Positions 53,973-62,752 of a DNA stretch of 64,000 bases are shown here, one piece after another. The notes beneath the pieces were generated by a model. That model searched no databases. It was given only the letters and a program-made list of their open reading frames with translations, and was not told the origin of the DNA. Origin of the DNA: Bacteroidota bacterium (lineage in GTDB: Bacteria; Bacteroidota; Bacteroidia; AKYH767-A; 2013-40CM-41-45). Each line of letters starts with the position of its first letter. Position 1 is the stretch's first letter. The translations under genes were made by a program, and so were the position numbers. The stretch spans positions 186,001 to 250,000 of the forward strand of contig JADJSV010000020.1 in the NCBI GenBank assembly GCA_016711505.1. The letters run 5' to 3'.

Positions 53973-55433
53973 TTATTCTCTCAGAGAAATAAAATACGGA
54001 GCCGCAAGCAATTCACATTTATACTGAAATGAACTTCCATCTGAAAGTTGTTTTCTGTACATGCTGAAAGTTGTTGCATCGATAATTGTAAGGTTTCCAT
54101 TTCTTCCGCTGCAAGAGGATACATGATGAGGAGCAGGTCCGTTTGGATCAATATTCAGATTTGCAACATATACAAGTTTTGAATTTTCATCGGCGGCTAT
54201 TCCATGGGGTTGAAAACCGACGTAAATACTGTCTGTTTCATAAGTATCGCAATCAATTGAATAGACCAACCCCTTTTTATTCGCATCAACTTGTGCCTCC
54301 GTACATGTTACATAAATTTTATTGAGTGAGGCCATCGTTGTAAACTCTTGTGGATATGCACCAACGTTTATAATAGTAATTAAACTATCATTACTTAATT
54401 GAAACACTCTGACTTCGTTCGTTTTCTGACATGATACCATATAACGTGTACCATCCGGAGTCAATGTAATTTCATGTGGAGAATATGGGAAGGGTGGATT
54501 TGTAATAATCGGATCGAGTTGAATTTGTTCATCATCAAAAGTTGAAAGATCAATTTTTGTTACTGTGTTACCATTCTGATTTGTAAGATATAAAAAACGA
54601 CCATCAGGAGTAACAATCCCTCCATGTGGAAATACAGATGTCCGGATCTGATAATTTGCCATAGTGTTCAAAGGAACAACAGCAAAAAATCCTGCCTGAG
54701 TGGCATTCACAAAACCTGTATCTCCTGCATTATTAAAAACCAAAGTATTCCAGTCACCCAGACCAATATTAACTTCGCCTACTAATTGGTCATCACTTGA
54801 ACTGAATTTTTGCAGGATGTCTCCATTAATAAATACAACATACCAATATTGTCCATCCGGTGAAACACGTACCTGATGTGGTGATTCAATAATGTTGGGA
54901 TTGTTACCAACTTCGACATACCGCATAATTACCTTCGTCGCTTCATCAACTACAGCAACTTTATCGCAACCTTGCATTACTATATACAATTTCTTCCGGT
55001 TCGGATTATCAGAGAATTTTACAAAATTGTCTTTGTTAGGTGCCCCGTTGGCGATCCAGTTTACTAGTAGTTCATATTCCTGTTGTGAAAGAGGTGTCTG
55101 TAAATAGGGCATTGTAGGAAGCAATACCGGACCTTGTGTGCTGTCTGTATTGATAGAGTAAAGCATGTAGCTATTGTCAACCGAATATGGAATAACTGAT
55201 GTTCCGTTTCTACCACCATCAAACATCAAGTCCCAGGTAGAAAAATCCAGTCCGCCGGCAATTCCACGACTCAAAGAATTATGACAACCGGAAGTAGCAC
55301 ATTTGTTAACTAAAATTTTACCAACCTCTTCAGGAAAATTAGATGCAGCAACAGGATCAATTGGAACTTCCAGTTTGTCGTATTTACAACTTGCAAAAAA
55401 TGTTAGTGAAATAAGAAAGAGTAGTTGTTTCAT
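53973..55433 (-). CDS. Lipoprotein with CX4CH cytochrome-like segment and YncE-type beta-propeller
   Basis: 486 residues with a lipoprotein signal (TFFASCKYDK; Cys16). Residues 35-135 resemble a small cytochrome c domain of the Planctomycete type: C45-x4-C50-H51 (KCATSGCHN), then MPYLQTPLSQQEYELLVNWI with a possible axial Met, then WIANGAPN. The usual heme motif has two, not four, residues between the cysteines, so heme attachment is not certain. Residues about 150-470 form a seven-bladed YncE-like propeller (repeats of SPHQVRVSPDGQYWYV, PHGGIVTPDGRFLYLTN, SPHEITLTPDGTRYMV, QPHGIAADENSKLVYVAN). It is the last gene of an operon with two small lipoproteins. Likely anchored in the outer membrane; function unknown. 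Confidence 0.75.
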   Translation of the reverse strand: MKQLLFLISLTFFASCKYDKLEVPIDPVAASNFPEEVGKILVNKCATSGCHNSLSRGIAGGLDFSTWDLMFDGGRNGTSVIPYSVDNSYMLYSINTDSTQGPVLLPTMPYLQTPLSQQEYELLVNWIANGAPNKDNFVKFSDNPNRKKLYIVMQGCDKVAVVDEATKVIMRYVEVGNNPNIIESPHQVRVSPDGQYWYVVFINGDILQKFSSSDDQLVGEVNIGLGDWNTLVFNNAGDTGFVNATQAGFFAVVPLNTMANYQIRTSVFPHGGIVTPDGRFLYLTNQNGNTVTKIDLSTFDDEQIQLDPIITNPPFPYSPHEITLTPDGTRYMVSCQKTNEVRVFQLSNDSLITIINVGAYPQEFTTMASLNKIYVTCTEAQVDANKKGLVYSIDCDTYETDSIYVGFQPHGIAADENSKLVYVANLNIDPNGPAPHHVSSCSGRNGNLTIIDATTFSMYRKQLSDGSSFQYKCELLAAPYFISLRE

Positions 55434-55442
55434 AGAGTATTA

Positions 55443-55835
55443 TTATTCGCTCACATTCAGTGTAACCGACATTTCGTTATTTATCAGATTTTCTTCTGTC
55501 AGATAGATAAGCTTATAACCAATCACATTCGCGCCCCAGGTAGAATCAAATCCGGAAGCATATATGTAATAGTTACCCGGAAACAATTGCGTGAAAGTCA
55601 CTCTTCCGGAGCCATCCGTCGTCAGGCTTTTATCATACACAGTTGAATCTCTTCCGGGAAAAACCAATGTATTTGCTTCCAGATATATTTTCACATTACT
55701 CACATCCCACGAATGATGCACAGCATGAACATTCAAAACCACATTCCCATTCACCACCGGAACTTCATTTTCTTTCCTGCAGGAATACAAAACCAAAACC
55801 CCAACAAATAAAATTACATATTTGATACTACTCAT
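55443..55835 (-). CDS. Small HH-motif lipoprotein A
   Basis: 130 residues with lipobox VLYSCRKEN (Cys19). After a short linker comes a beta domain of about 100 residues with the pair His40-His41 (HAVHHSWDV), VKIYLEAN, FPGRDSTVYD, and PGNYYIYASGFDSTWGANVIGY. It is clearly related to the next lipoprotein upstream in the operon (same order of motifs) and resembles a carboxypeptidase-regulatory-like (prealbumin) fold. It ends 9 bases before the CX4CH propeller gene. I do not recognise a named family; binding a metal by the His pair is speculation. Confidence 0.7.
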   Translation of the reverse strand: MSSIKYVILFVGVLVLYSCRKENEVPVVNGNVVLNVHAVHHSWDVSNVKIYLEANTLVFPGRDSTVYDKSLTTDGSGRVTFTQLFPGNYYIYASGFDSTWGANVIGYKLIYLTEENLINNEMSVTLNVSE

Positions 55836-55870
55836 TTTGTGTAATAAGCTTATTTTAATTTTTTACCGGA

Positions 55871-55909
55871 TCACTTTTCACTTTTCACTTTTCACTTTTC
55901 ACTTTTCAT
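55871..55909. repeat. Heptamer array, TTTTCAC x4 to 5
   Basis: TCAC followed by four exact TTTTCAC units (55875-55902) and a degraded fifth, between the two paralogous lipoprotein genes and six bases after the stop codon of the upstream one. Same family as 7079 and 22598. Confidence 0.93.
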
Positions 55910-55915
55910 TCTTCG

Positions 55916-56341
55916 TTATTCAACCACCGGAACCGTGGCCAAAACCGTATCAGCATTCTCTGCAATAGTAATTCCAAGTCCACCGGTAACATCAAATCCA
56001 ATGCTCCGGTCATAACCGGAAGCCGTAAGGAAATAGTTTCCGCATTTCAGGTTATTGAATATAACATTTGAATCACCTACGATTCCTATTTTCCGTACAT
56101 CGTAACCTGCTCCTGCATTAACGGCATTATATTTTATCCACACTGTATCAGGTTTTACTGAATCATTCGGAATAAGCAGATCGTGGTGTCTGAGTTCGAC
56201 AATCAATGTCGTAGACCCACCCGTTCCGGCAGTACATACAACCGGTTCATCAGCTTCCTTTTTCTTGCAGGCAAAAACTGAAATAATAAGCAGGCTGAAA
56301 AAGATTAATTTTCCGGGCATTTGAATTTTTAACCGCATCAT
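55916..56341 (-). CDS. Small HH-motif lipoprotein B (paralogue)
   Basis: 141 residues with lipobox IISVFACKKKE (Cys25); a second start eight residues in (MPGKLIFF) is equally possible. The beta domain has His52-His53 (ELRHHDLLIP), VWIKYNA, AGYDVRKIG and CGNYFLTASGYDRSIGFDV, aligning with lipoprotein A over its whole length. A minus-strand TATTTTTG (TAnnTTTG) at 56357-56364 could be the operon's -7 box. The order B-A-propeller suggests one surface complex. The 80-base gap to A holds the TTTTCAC array. Confidence 0.7.
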   Translation of the reverse strand: MMRLKIQMPGKLIFFSLLIISVFACKKKEADEPVVCTAGTGGSTTLIVELRHHDLLIPNDSVKPDTVWIKYNAVNAGAGYDVRKIGIVGDSNVIFNNLKCGNYFLTASGYDRSIGFDVTGGLGITIAENADTVLATVPVVE

Positions 56342-56433
56342 TTATTTGATTTATAACAAAAATAAACATTTATTTATCCGAAATAGTATGAATTCCGTCA
56401 TTTCTTACGTCATTTACACACAAATCCCCAATA

Positions 56434-57024
56434 GTGTTTTCATACTACGCAATTTATAAGCCTTTCGGCATGCTTTCCCAGTTTACAAAGGAAGGCGAAC
56501 ATCAAACTTTAGCAGATCTTTCTGAGAAATTTCCTATTGATGTTTATCCGGTGGGTAGATTAGATGCCGATAGCGAAGGACTACTTTTATTAACTAACGA
56601 CAAAAGAGTCAATAGCAGATTGCTTGACCCGACAACCGGACATGAGCGAACATATCTTGTGCAGGTAGAAGGGGAGATTACAGAGGAGGCTTTAGATTCT
56701 CTTCGCAAAGGCCTTGAATTAAGTATTGATGGAAAATCATTTATTACCCGTCCTGCGAAAGCGGAAATAATTGAAGAAATGCCCGAAATACCTGAGAGAA
56801 ATCCACCGGTACGATTCAGAAAAAATATTCCGACCTCATGGATCCGATTGAGTTTAGTAGAAGGCAAAAATCGGCAGGTTCGTAAGATGACTGCAAAAGT
56901 AGGCTTTCCGACCCTGCGTTTAATTCGGGAGTCTATTCATGAGTTTTCTATGAAAGCAATGGTTCCCGGGGCAATTGAAAATGTTGAAAGAGCAGTTTTT
57001 TATTCAAAACTAGGACTTCGTTAG
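56434..57024 (+). CDS. RNA pseudouridine synthase, RluE/RsuA type
   Basis: 196 residues from a GTG start at 56434 (VFSYYAIYKPFGMLSQF); no ATG exists upstream before the stop. The catalytic Asp is in VGRLDADSEGLLLLTND, and the KNRQVRKMTAKVGFPTLRLIR motif matches the RsuA/RluB/E/F group. There is no S4 domain, and the size and the KPFGMLSQF start are typical of RluE, which modifies 23S rRNA U2457. The site in this organism is not shown by sequence. Confidence 0.88.
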   Translation: MFSYYAIYKPFGMLSQFTKEGEHQTLADLSEKFPIDVYPVGRLDADSEGLLLLTNDKRVNSRLLDPTTGHERTYLVQVEGEITEEALDSLRKGLELSIDGKSFITRPAKAEIIEEMPEIPERNPPVRFRKNIPTSWIRLSLVEGKNRQVRKMTAKVGFPTLRLIRESIHEFSMKAMVPGAIENVERAVFYSKLGLR

Positions 57025-57062
57025 TCAATCTGATTATCATCATATTGTCAGGTAAAATTCGA

Positions 57063-57095
57063 TTGTATTTACATTGTTAATTTATCTTAAATTTG
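57063..57095 (+). promoter_or_regulatory. Promoter of the M43 protease gene
   Basis: TTG 57063-57065, 22-base spacer, TAAATTTG 57088-57095 (perfect TAnnTTTG), ATG at 57119. Confidence 0.5.
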
Positions 57096-57118
57096 TTGAC
57101 GGAAATCTATAACCTAAA

Positions 57119-58402
57119 ATGAAAAAACAATTACTATTAACTGTTGCATTCGGCCTGATAGCCTTAGTTATTAGTGCACAGAATTCACCTACAGGAAAAA
57201 AACGTTGTTATACAACTGAGCACACTGCGTGGCTTCAATCACAAAATCCAAATCTGAAGGTTCAAAATGAAATCGACGAGATAAAATTACAGCATTGGCT
57301 GCAAAATTATACTGCTTCACGTTCTTCAAATTCAAATGCTGTTATTGTAATACCTGTTGTTGTTCACGTCGTATACAAACAAGCACCACAAAATATCTCT
57401 GACGCTCAGATCATGTCGCAGATAGATGCATTGAATGAAGATTTTGCTCGTTTAAATGCTGATACAAATAATACACCTGTTGCATTCAGAACAGCAGCAT
57501 CAGCAACGCAATTTCAGTTTTGTCTTGCCCAAAGAGACCCTAGTGGTATGACTACAAATGGTATTGAAAGACGGCAGACTACTGTCACTTCGTTTACTAC
57601 AAATGACGATGTGAAATCTTTTGCTACCGGTGGATTAGACGCCTGGGATGTAGAAAACTATTTCAATATCTGGGTATGTAATCTTAATGGTGGAATTTTA
57701 GGATATGGAGAATTTCCTGCAACCGCACATACAAATACATATGGAGTCGTTATTCAGTTCGATTCTTTTGGCAGGGTAGGAAATGTAAGTTGGCCGTTTG
57801 ATGAAGGACGTACACTTACTCATGAAATTGGTCACTGTTTCCGGTTGTTTCATATCTGGGGTGATGATAATGGTTTGTGTTCAGGCACAGACAATATAGC
57901 TGATACGCCAAATCAAACTGAAGAAACATATGGCTGTTATACATTTCCTCGTTTAGATAATTGTACATCAACAGGAAATGGTATCATGTTTATGAATTAT
58001 ATGGATTACAGTGACGACGATTGTCTGAATATGTTCACTTCAAACCAGGCTACGAGAATGTTTGTCTCTTTAAATGGCTACTATCCTTCATTAACAACAT
58101 CAGTAGCATGTGACGATATTATTAAAAGTGTTGAATCAATAAACGATCTCCAATTCTCAATCTACCCAAATCCAACAGATGGAATTTTGAATATCGATAT
58201 GTACACTTCAAAAAACACAAATGAGAGTATGAAAGTTCGTGTTACTGATGCAATCGGAAAAATAGTAGCAGAGCAGGAGATAGGCCAGCCAAATGGTCGT
58301 GTTCACCAGATCGATCTTACAAAACTTGAAAGTGGATCTTACTTCGTAACTGTATATAGCCAGTCTTATAAAAGAACTGTTCAGTTTGTAAAAAATAATT
58401 GA
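57119..58402 (+). CDS. M43 (pappalysin-type) zinc metalloprotease with T9SS sorting domain
   Basis: 427 residues with a signal peptide (residues 1-20, ending VISAQ). A prosegment-like stretch of about 60 residues precedes the catalytic domain. The zinc site is HEIGHCFRLFH (HExxHxxGxxH form, although the Gly is replaced by Arg; near residue 234), followed by IWGDD, a Cys-rich loop (CSGTDNIADTPNQTEETYGC in outline) and the Met-turn MNYMDYSDDDC. The last 80 residues are a type A sorting domain (SIYPNPTDGILNIDMY ... SGSYFVTVYSQ). It is predicted to be a secreted or surface protease. A strong terminator follows. Confidence 0.9.
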   Translation: MKKQLLLTVAFGLIALVISAQNSPTGKKRCYTTEHTAWLQSQNPNLKVQNEIDEIKLQHWLQNYTASRSSNSNAVIVIPVVVHVVYKQAPQNISDAQIMSQIDALNEDFARLNADTNNTPVAFRTAASATQFQFCLAQRDPSGMTTNGIERRQTTVTSFTTNDDVKSFATGGLDAWDVENYFNIWVCNLNGGILGYGEFPATAHTNTYGVVIQFDSFGRVGNVSWPFDEGRTLTHEIGHCFRLFHIWGDDNGLCSGTDNIADTPNQTEETYGCYTFPRLDNCTSTGNGIMFMNYMDYSDDDCLNMFTSNQATRMFVSLNGYYPSLTTSVACDDIIKSVESINDLQFSIYPNPTDGILNIDMYTSKNTNESMKVRVTDAIGKIVAEQEIGQPNGRVHQIDLTKLESGSYFVTVYSQSYKRTVQFVKNN

Positions 58403-58409
58403 TATTGAA

Positions 58410-58456
58410 AAGTCAAAAAAAAATCCTGCATGAACTGCAGGATTTTTTTTTGACTT
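58410..58456. terminator. Bidirectional terminator between M43 protease and mqnA
   Basis: A 21-bp perfect stem: AAGTCA, eight further A, TCCTGCA (58410-58430) pairs with TGCAGGA, nine T, GACTT (58436-58456) over the loop TGAAC. The A and T runs flank the GC core on both sides, serving both convergent genes. Confidence 0.93.
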
Positions 58457-58470
58457 ATATTTTATAATTC

Positions 58471-59217
58471 TTATTTTAATTCAGAAGCATATCTGAGAAA
58501 AAGTTCAAGAGCGCTTTTTTTATCTTTATCATAATTAAAATCGATAGATTTTGTCAGATAATTGAAGATGACATTTTCAGAAAGCTCATGAGTGCTTTCA
58601 TTTTTTGAAATTTCTCTGATAAGTTTCATGCCTTCGCCTAAAGCAGAATTGAATTCCAGCATGAATGCGTCGTCTGGAGGAGTGATAGCTGTCCATGTCG
58701 CAAACACAAATGGCAGTCCTGTGAACTTTTTCCATTCGCCAGCCAGATCATAGCAATACTTGAATTTATTTTTTAATATCAGTGCTCTGTCGCCGATTAC
58801 AACACCCGCAACACTACCGCTAATATCATTTTCGTAGCCCGGCTCAGATGGTAGAAATTCAGGTGAAATATTCCAGAATTTTTTAGCCAGAACTCTGCTG
58901 AGTAAAACTGAAGTGCGGGATTGATAGTCGAGTAAAATTGTTTTCACAGACTCCAGCGGTTCATTGCTGAGGAGCAATACTGAATCAACAGGACCATTCG
59001 CACCAATACAATAATCAGAAATAATGGAGTAGTTTTTTAATTCAGGAAGTATGGCGACCGGAACTAATCCGATGTCAACCTTTCCATTCAATAATTTCTC
59101 AGCACAAACAGAGGGTATATCCAATTCTATTTCCGCAACAGAATTAAATCTAGTTTTATTGAAACCATAAATAAATGGTTTGCTGTTCAGATAAGAAACT
59201 ACTGAAATTTTGATCAT
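58471..59217 (-). CDS. mqnA: Chorismate dehydratase (menaquinone, futalosine pathway)
   Basis: 248 residues, cytoplasmic, periplasmic-binding-protein-like fold. The N terminus IKISVVSYLNSKPFIYGF, the DIGLVPVAILPEL segment, CIGANGPVDSVLLLSN, and DYQSRTSVLLSRVLA match MqnA. It converts chorismate to 3-enolpyruvylbenzoate in the alternative menaquinone route. This indicates respiration with menaquinone made through futalosine; mqnB-E must be elsewhere. Confidence 0.9.
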   Translation of the reverse strand: MIKISVVSYLNSKPFIYGFNKTRFNSVAEIELDIPSVCAEKLLNGKVDIGLVPVAILPELKNYSIISDYCIGANGPVDSVLLLSNEPLESVKTILLDYQSRTSVLLSRVLAKKFWNISPEFLPSEPGYENDISGSVAGVVIGDRALILKNKFKYCYDLAGEWKKFTGLPFVFATWTAITPPDDAFMLEFNSALGEGMKLIREISKNESTHELSENVIFNYLTKSIDFNYDKDKKSALELFLRYASELK

Positions 59218-59245
59218 TTTATAATAGCCTTCTTCAAATAAAACA

Positions 59246-59287
59246 GCTTTACATCTGCATCATTTATTTTTGATGCAGATGTAAAGC
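59246..59287 (-). terminator. Hairpin after the RND efflux pump gene
   Basis: GCTTTACATCTGCATCA (59246-59262) pairs exactly with TGATGCAGATGTAAAGC (59271-59287), a 17-bp stem with an 8-base loop, followed on the minus strand by TGTTTTATTTG. It separates the RND operon from mqnA. Confidence 0.85.
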
Positions 59288-59300
59288 CGGTATCAGTAAA

Positions 59301-62300
59301 TTAAATTTCAACTTCTATAAGGTCTTCGACTCTTTTTGCTGCAACACCTGTATCTAAAGGTTTCTTTGTGTATTTACGAACTCTGTTCTTAATTCTGGCA
59401 GCAAGTAGATACATTACAGGAACTAAAATCAAAGTAAGGAAAGTTGCAAATATTAATCCGAAGATCATAGTCCATGAAAGAGGACCCCAGAATGCTGTAT
59501 TGTCACCACCAAAATAAATATGCGGATTACCTTCCTGAAACAATGTAACAAAATCCATATTCAATCCAACGGCAAGAGGTATCAATCCTAGCGTTGTTGC
59601 AGCAGCAGTAAGAACAACCGGAGTCATCCTTGTCTTTCCGGCTTCAACAATGGCATCGAAAGTAGGAGCACCATTGGCTATCAGGAGATCTGTAAATTCT
59701 ACAAGTAAGATTCCATTCCTGACCACAATTCCGGCGAGCGCTATAATACCCACACCGCTCATTACGATTGAGAATTCCATTTTGAACAGAGAGAAACCGA
59801 TGAACACACCTATGATACTGAATCCGATCTCGGTTATAATTATAAGCGGCTTGCTCACTGAATTGAATTGTAATACAAGAATGATAATGATAAGCATAAG
59901 GGCAGTTCCTCCGGCCCAGCCAAGGAATGCTCCTGTTTCAGCTTGTTCTTCCTGTGAACCTGTCATCTTTACGCTTACTTCTTCAGGTGCAGTAAAACCA
60001 TTAAGTGCTTTCTGTACATCTGCTACAACTTCATTCTCATTATAACCGGAAAGTACATTAGATGAAATTGTTACTACACGTTTCTGGTTTTTTCTTTTGA
60101 TCACACCATATGTATCTGAATATTTAACATCAGCAAATGATGCCAATGGAACATTACGAACCATTCCACCCATACTCATATCTCTGTAAACGATTTTCAG
60201 GTTCCGTAACATGTCAACATTGTAACGTTGCTCATCTTTATACTTGATGACGATGTTGTAATCATCATCAATATCGCGGTATTTAGAAATATCCGTTCCA
60301 AGTACACCCAGATAAATTTCATTACCTATTGAATATGTAGAGATGCCCTCACGGTTTGCACGTTCTCTGTTTATGTCAAATACGATCTGAGGTTTTGAAT
60401 CTTGTAAATCGCTTCTCAATTCTTCGACACCATCAATTTTCAGTGAATCGAGCGTACGTTTCAGTTCTTTACTTGTGATAACTAATTGTTCATAGTCGTC
60501 ACCTGTGATTTCAATACTCACCGGTTTTCCAACAGGTGGGCCACCTTGTTCCTGTGCAACAGTTATTTCAGCTCCGGGAATACCTTTGATAGCCATTCGT
60601 ATTGAATCAAGATAAGCCAATGAAGAAACTCCATTTCTCTTTCCAAATTCTACAAAGGCTACAGAGATCTTACTCTTGTTGGGATAATTACCCTGGTCTT
60701 CATCCTGAGGATCAGTTACACCAACTGTAACATTTGTAATTACAGATTTTACAATTGGATTAGGCCAGTTAATAGCTTTGTAAACTTTCTCTTCAATAAC
60801 CTTAGTGACAGAGTCTGTCAAACTCTGGTCAGTTCCTACAGGTAAACTTGTATAAACATAAACGAAGTTAGGATCAGCAACCGGGAAGAAACTGACTCCG
60901 CCATTTCTCACCACTAGCATTACAAGCGAAATTGCGAACAGAAGAACTACACCCAGAAGCATTTTCCATGGACGATGTAAGCACCATACAAGAAAGTTTC
61001 TGTATTTGTTCTGGAAATTTGGCCATGTAACTTCCTGGAATTTTTTCAATTTATGTCTTAACCATAAGTGATTCACTAACCATGAAAGAAACAATACAAC
61101 AGCAAGATTTCCCATACCGAAATCTATCATATATCCGACTAAAACTGCCGCACCAAAAAACAAGTAAGTCGTTTTAAGACTTTTCTTTGGTGCATTTTCA
61201 ATATGCGGTTTCATGAACTGTACGGCGAAGACAGGATTGATCAAATATGCAACAAGTAAGGATGCGATCAATGTTAAAATGAGGGTAACAGGAAGAAAGA
61301 ACATGAACTTACCAATAACACCTTGCCAGAATAGGAGCGGGAAGAAGGGAGCAAGTGTAGTAAGTGTTCCTGAAAGTACAGGAAGAAATACTTCGCCTGC
61401 GGCTAATTTTGCTGCTTCAACTATACTTCGCTTTCCATTTGCAAATATCCTGTGCGTATTTTCAATTACTACAATGGCATCATCAACAACAATTCCAAGT
61501 GCGAGCAGGAACGAGAATAATACGATCATGTTCAACGAGAAACCAATTGCCGGCATTACAAGGAATGCAAGACACATTGAAAGTGGAACTGATAAAGCCA
61601 CAAAGAATGCATTGACCGGACCCATGAAAAACATCAACACTAATAATACGAGAATGAAACCTATGATGATCGTATTGATAAGGTCATGTAAGGTCATCCT
61701 TGTCTGCTCACTCTGGTCACCGGTAAGGGTTACCCTCAGGTCTTTCGGCCAGTGATTTTTCTGATAATCGTCCATCAAAGCAACGATCTTATCAGATGCT
61801 TCAATCAGGTTCTCTCCCTTTCTTTTGATGATGTTGAGAGTGATTACATTCTTCTTGTCAAGACGTGCAAAACTTTCCTGTTCTTTATAGCTATCTACAA
61901 CATCAGCGATATTTTTCAGATAAATAGGACTTCCGTTTATACTTTGTACAACGATATTGCTTATCTGTTCAGCATTTTTAAATTCACCGGTAACTTTTAT
62001 TGATCGGCGGATACCATTCATATTCACTGAACCTCCGGGAATTGTAAGGTTCTCACTTTGGATCGCACGCATGATGTCAGTCATTGAGATCTGTGCTGAC
62101 TGCATCTTTAACATGTCGACATTGATCTGAATCTCTCTTTCAAGAGCACCTATGATATCAACTTTTTTGATCTCCTTCATGCTCTCGAGCTTTTCTTTAG
62201 CATCGTCAGCATATTTTTTCAATTTATTCAGATCATAATCTCCACTGATATTAACCTGCATGACAGGAAGATCAGAAAAGTTGATATCAATGATCTCAGG

Positions 62301-62699
62301 ATCTTTCGGAAGATCTTTTGGAAGATCGGTCTTTGCCCTGTCAACAGCATCCTTCACTTTTTGTTTTGCAACATCAATGTTCACATTCGAATTGAATTCA
62401 ACAATGACATTACAATAATCCTGTAGTGAATTACTTTTGATCTTCTTTACTCCGGCAATACTTTTACATTCTTTTTCGATTGGACGAACGATAAGGTTCT
62501 CCATATCTTTAGGAGAAGTTCCGGGATAGATTACGCTCACATAAATGTTAGGTAATGAAATATCAGGGAAACTTTCCTTTGGTAAACTCTGGTATCCTTG
62601 AATACCGGCAATGAATAAGATCAGCGTCATTACAAATGCTGCGATCTTATTATCAATTACCCAACTCGATGGTTTAAATTCTTTATGTTTTTGAGACAT
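59301..62699 (-). CDS. RND-family efflux pump inner-membrane subunit
   Basis: 1132 residues, the HAE-1/AcrB family: helix 1 WVIDNKIAAFVMTLILF, two large periplasmic halves, TM4 with the proton-relay pair in LGIVVDDAIVVIENTHR (Asp407-Asp408 region), and the second half with GVGIIALAGIVVRNGILLVEF and AAATTLGLIPLA. An extra segment around residues 500-560 between TM6 and TM7 adds two or so helices (KKSLKTTYLFFGAAVLVGYMIDFG and after), longer than AcrB and common in Bacteroidota. It exports drugs or lipophilic compounds in exchange for protons, together with the adaptor and TolC encoded upstream. The substrate is not predictable. Confidence 0.92.
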   Translation of the reverse strand: MSQKHKEFKPSSWVIDNKIAAFVMTLILFIAGIQGYQSLPKESFPDISLPNIYVSVIYPGTSPKDMENLIVRPIEKECKSIAGVKKIKSNSLQDYCNVIVEFNSNVNIDVAKQKVKDAVDRAKTDLPKDLPKDPEIIDINFSDLPVMQVNISGDYDLNKLKKYADDAKEKLESMKEIKKVDIIGALEREIQINVDMLKMQSAQISMTDIMRAIQSENLTIPGGSVNMNGIRRSIKVTGEFKNAEQISNIVVQSINGSPIYLKNIADVVDSYKEQESFARLDKKNVITLNIIKRKGENLIEASDKIVALMDDYQKNHWPKDLRVTLTGDQSEQTRMTLHDLINTIIIGFILVLLVLMFFMGPVNAFFVALSVPLSMCLAFLVMPAIGFSLNMIVLFSFLLALGIVVDDAIVVIENTHRIFANGKRSIVEAAKLAAGEVFLPVLSGTLTTLAPFFPLLFWQGVIGKFMFFLPVTLILTLIASLLVAYLINPVFAVQFMKPHIENAPKKSLKTTYLFFGAAVLVGYMIDFGMGNLAVVLFLSWLVNHLWLRHKLKKFQEVTWPNFQNKYRNFLVWCLHRPWKMLLGVVLLFAISLVMLVVRNGGVSFFPVADPNFVYVYTSLPVGTDQSLTDSVTKVIEEKVYKAINWPNPIVKSVITNVTVGVTDPQDEDQGNYPNKSKISVAFVEFGKRNGVSSLAYLDSIRMAIKGIPGAEITVAQEQGGPPVGKPVSIEITGDDYEQLVITSKELKRTLDSLKIDGVEELRSDLQDSKPQIVFDINRERANREGISTYSIGNEIYLGVLGTDISKYRDIDDDYNIVIKYKDEQRYNVDMLRNLKIVYRDMSMGGMVRNVPLASFADVKYSDTYGVIKRKNQKRVVTISSNVLSGYNENEVVADVQKALNGFTAPEEVSVKMTGSQEEQAETGAFLGWAGGTALMLIIIILVLQFNSVSKPLIIITEIGFSIIGVFIGFSLFKMEFSIVMSGVGIIALAGIVVRNGILLVEFTDLLIANGAPTFDAIVEAGKTRMTPVVLTAAATTLGLIPLAVGLNMDFVTLFQEGNPHIYFGGDNTAFWGPLSWTMIFGLIFATFLTLILVPVMYLLAARIKNRVRKYTKKPLDTGVAAKRVEDLIEVEI

Positions 62700-62752
62700 G
62701 ACTTTGCTTTGGTTTAATGATGAAAAATTAGATTATGTTTTTATGGATGTTA

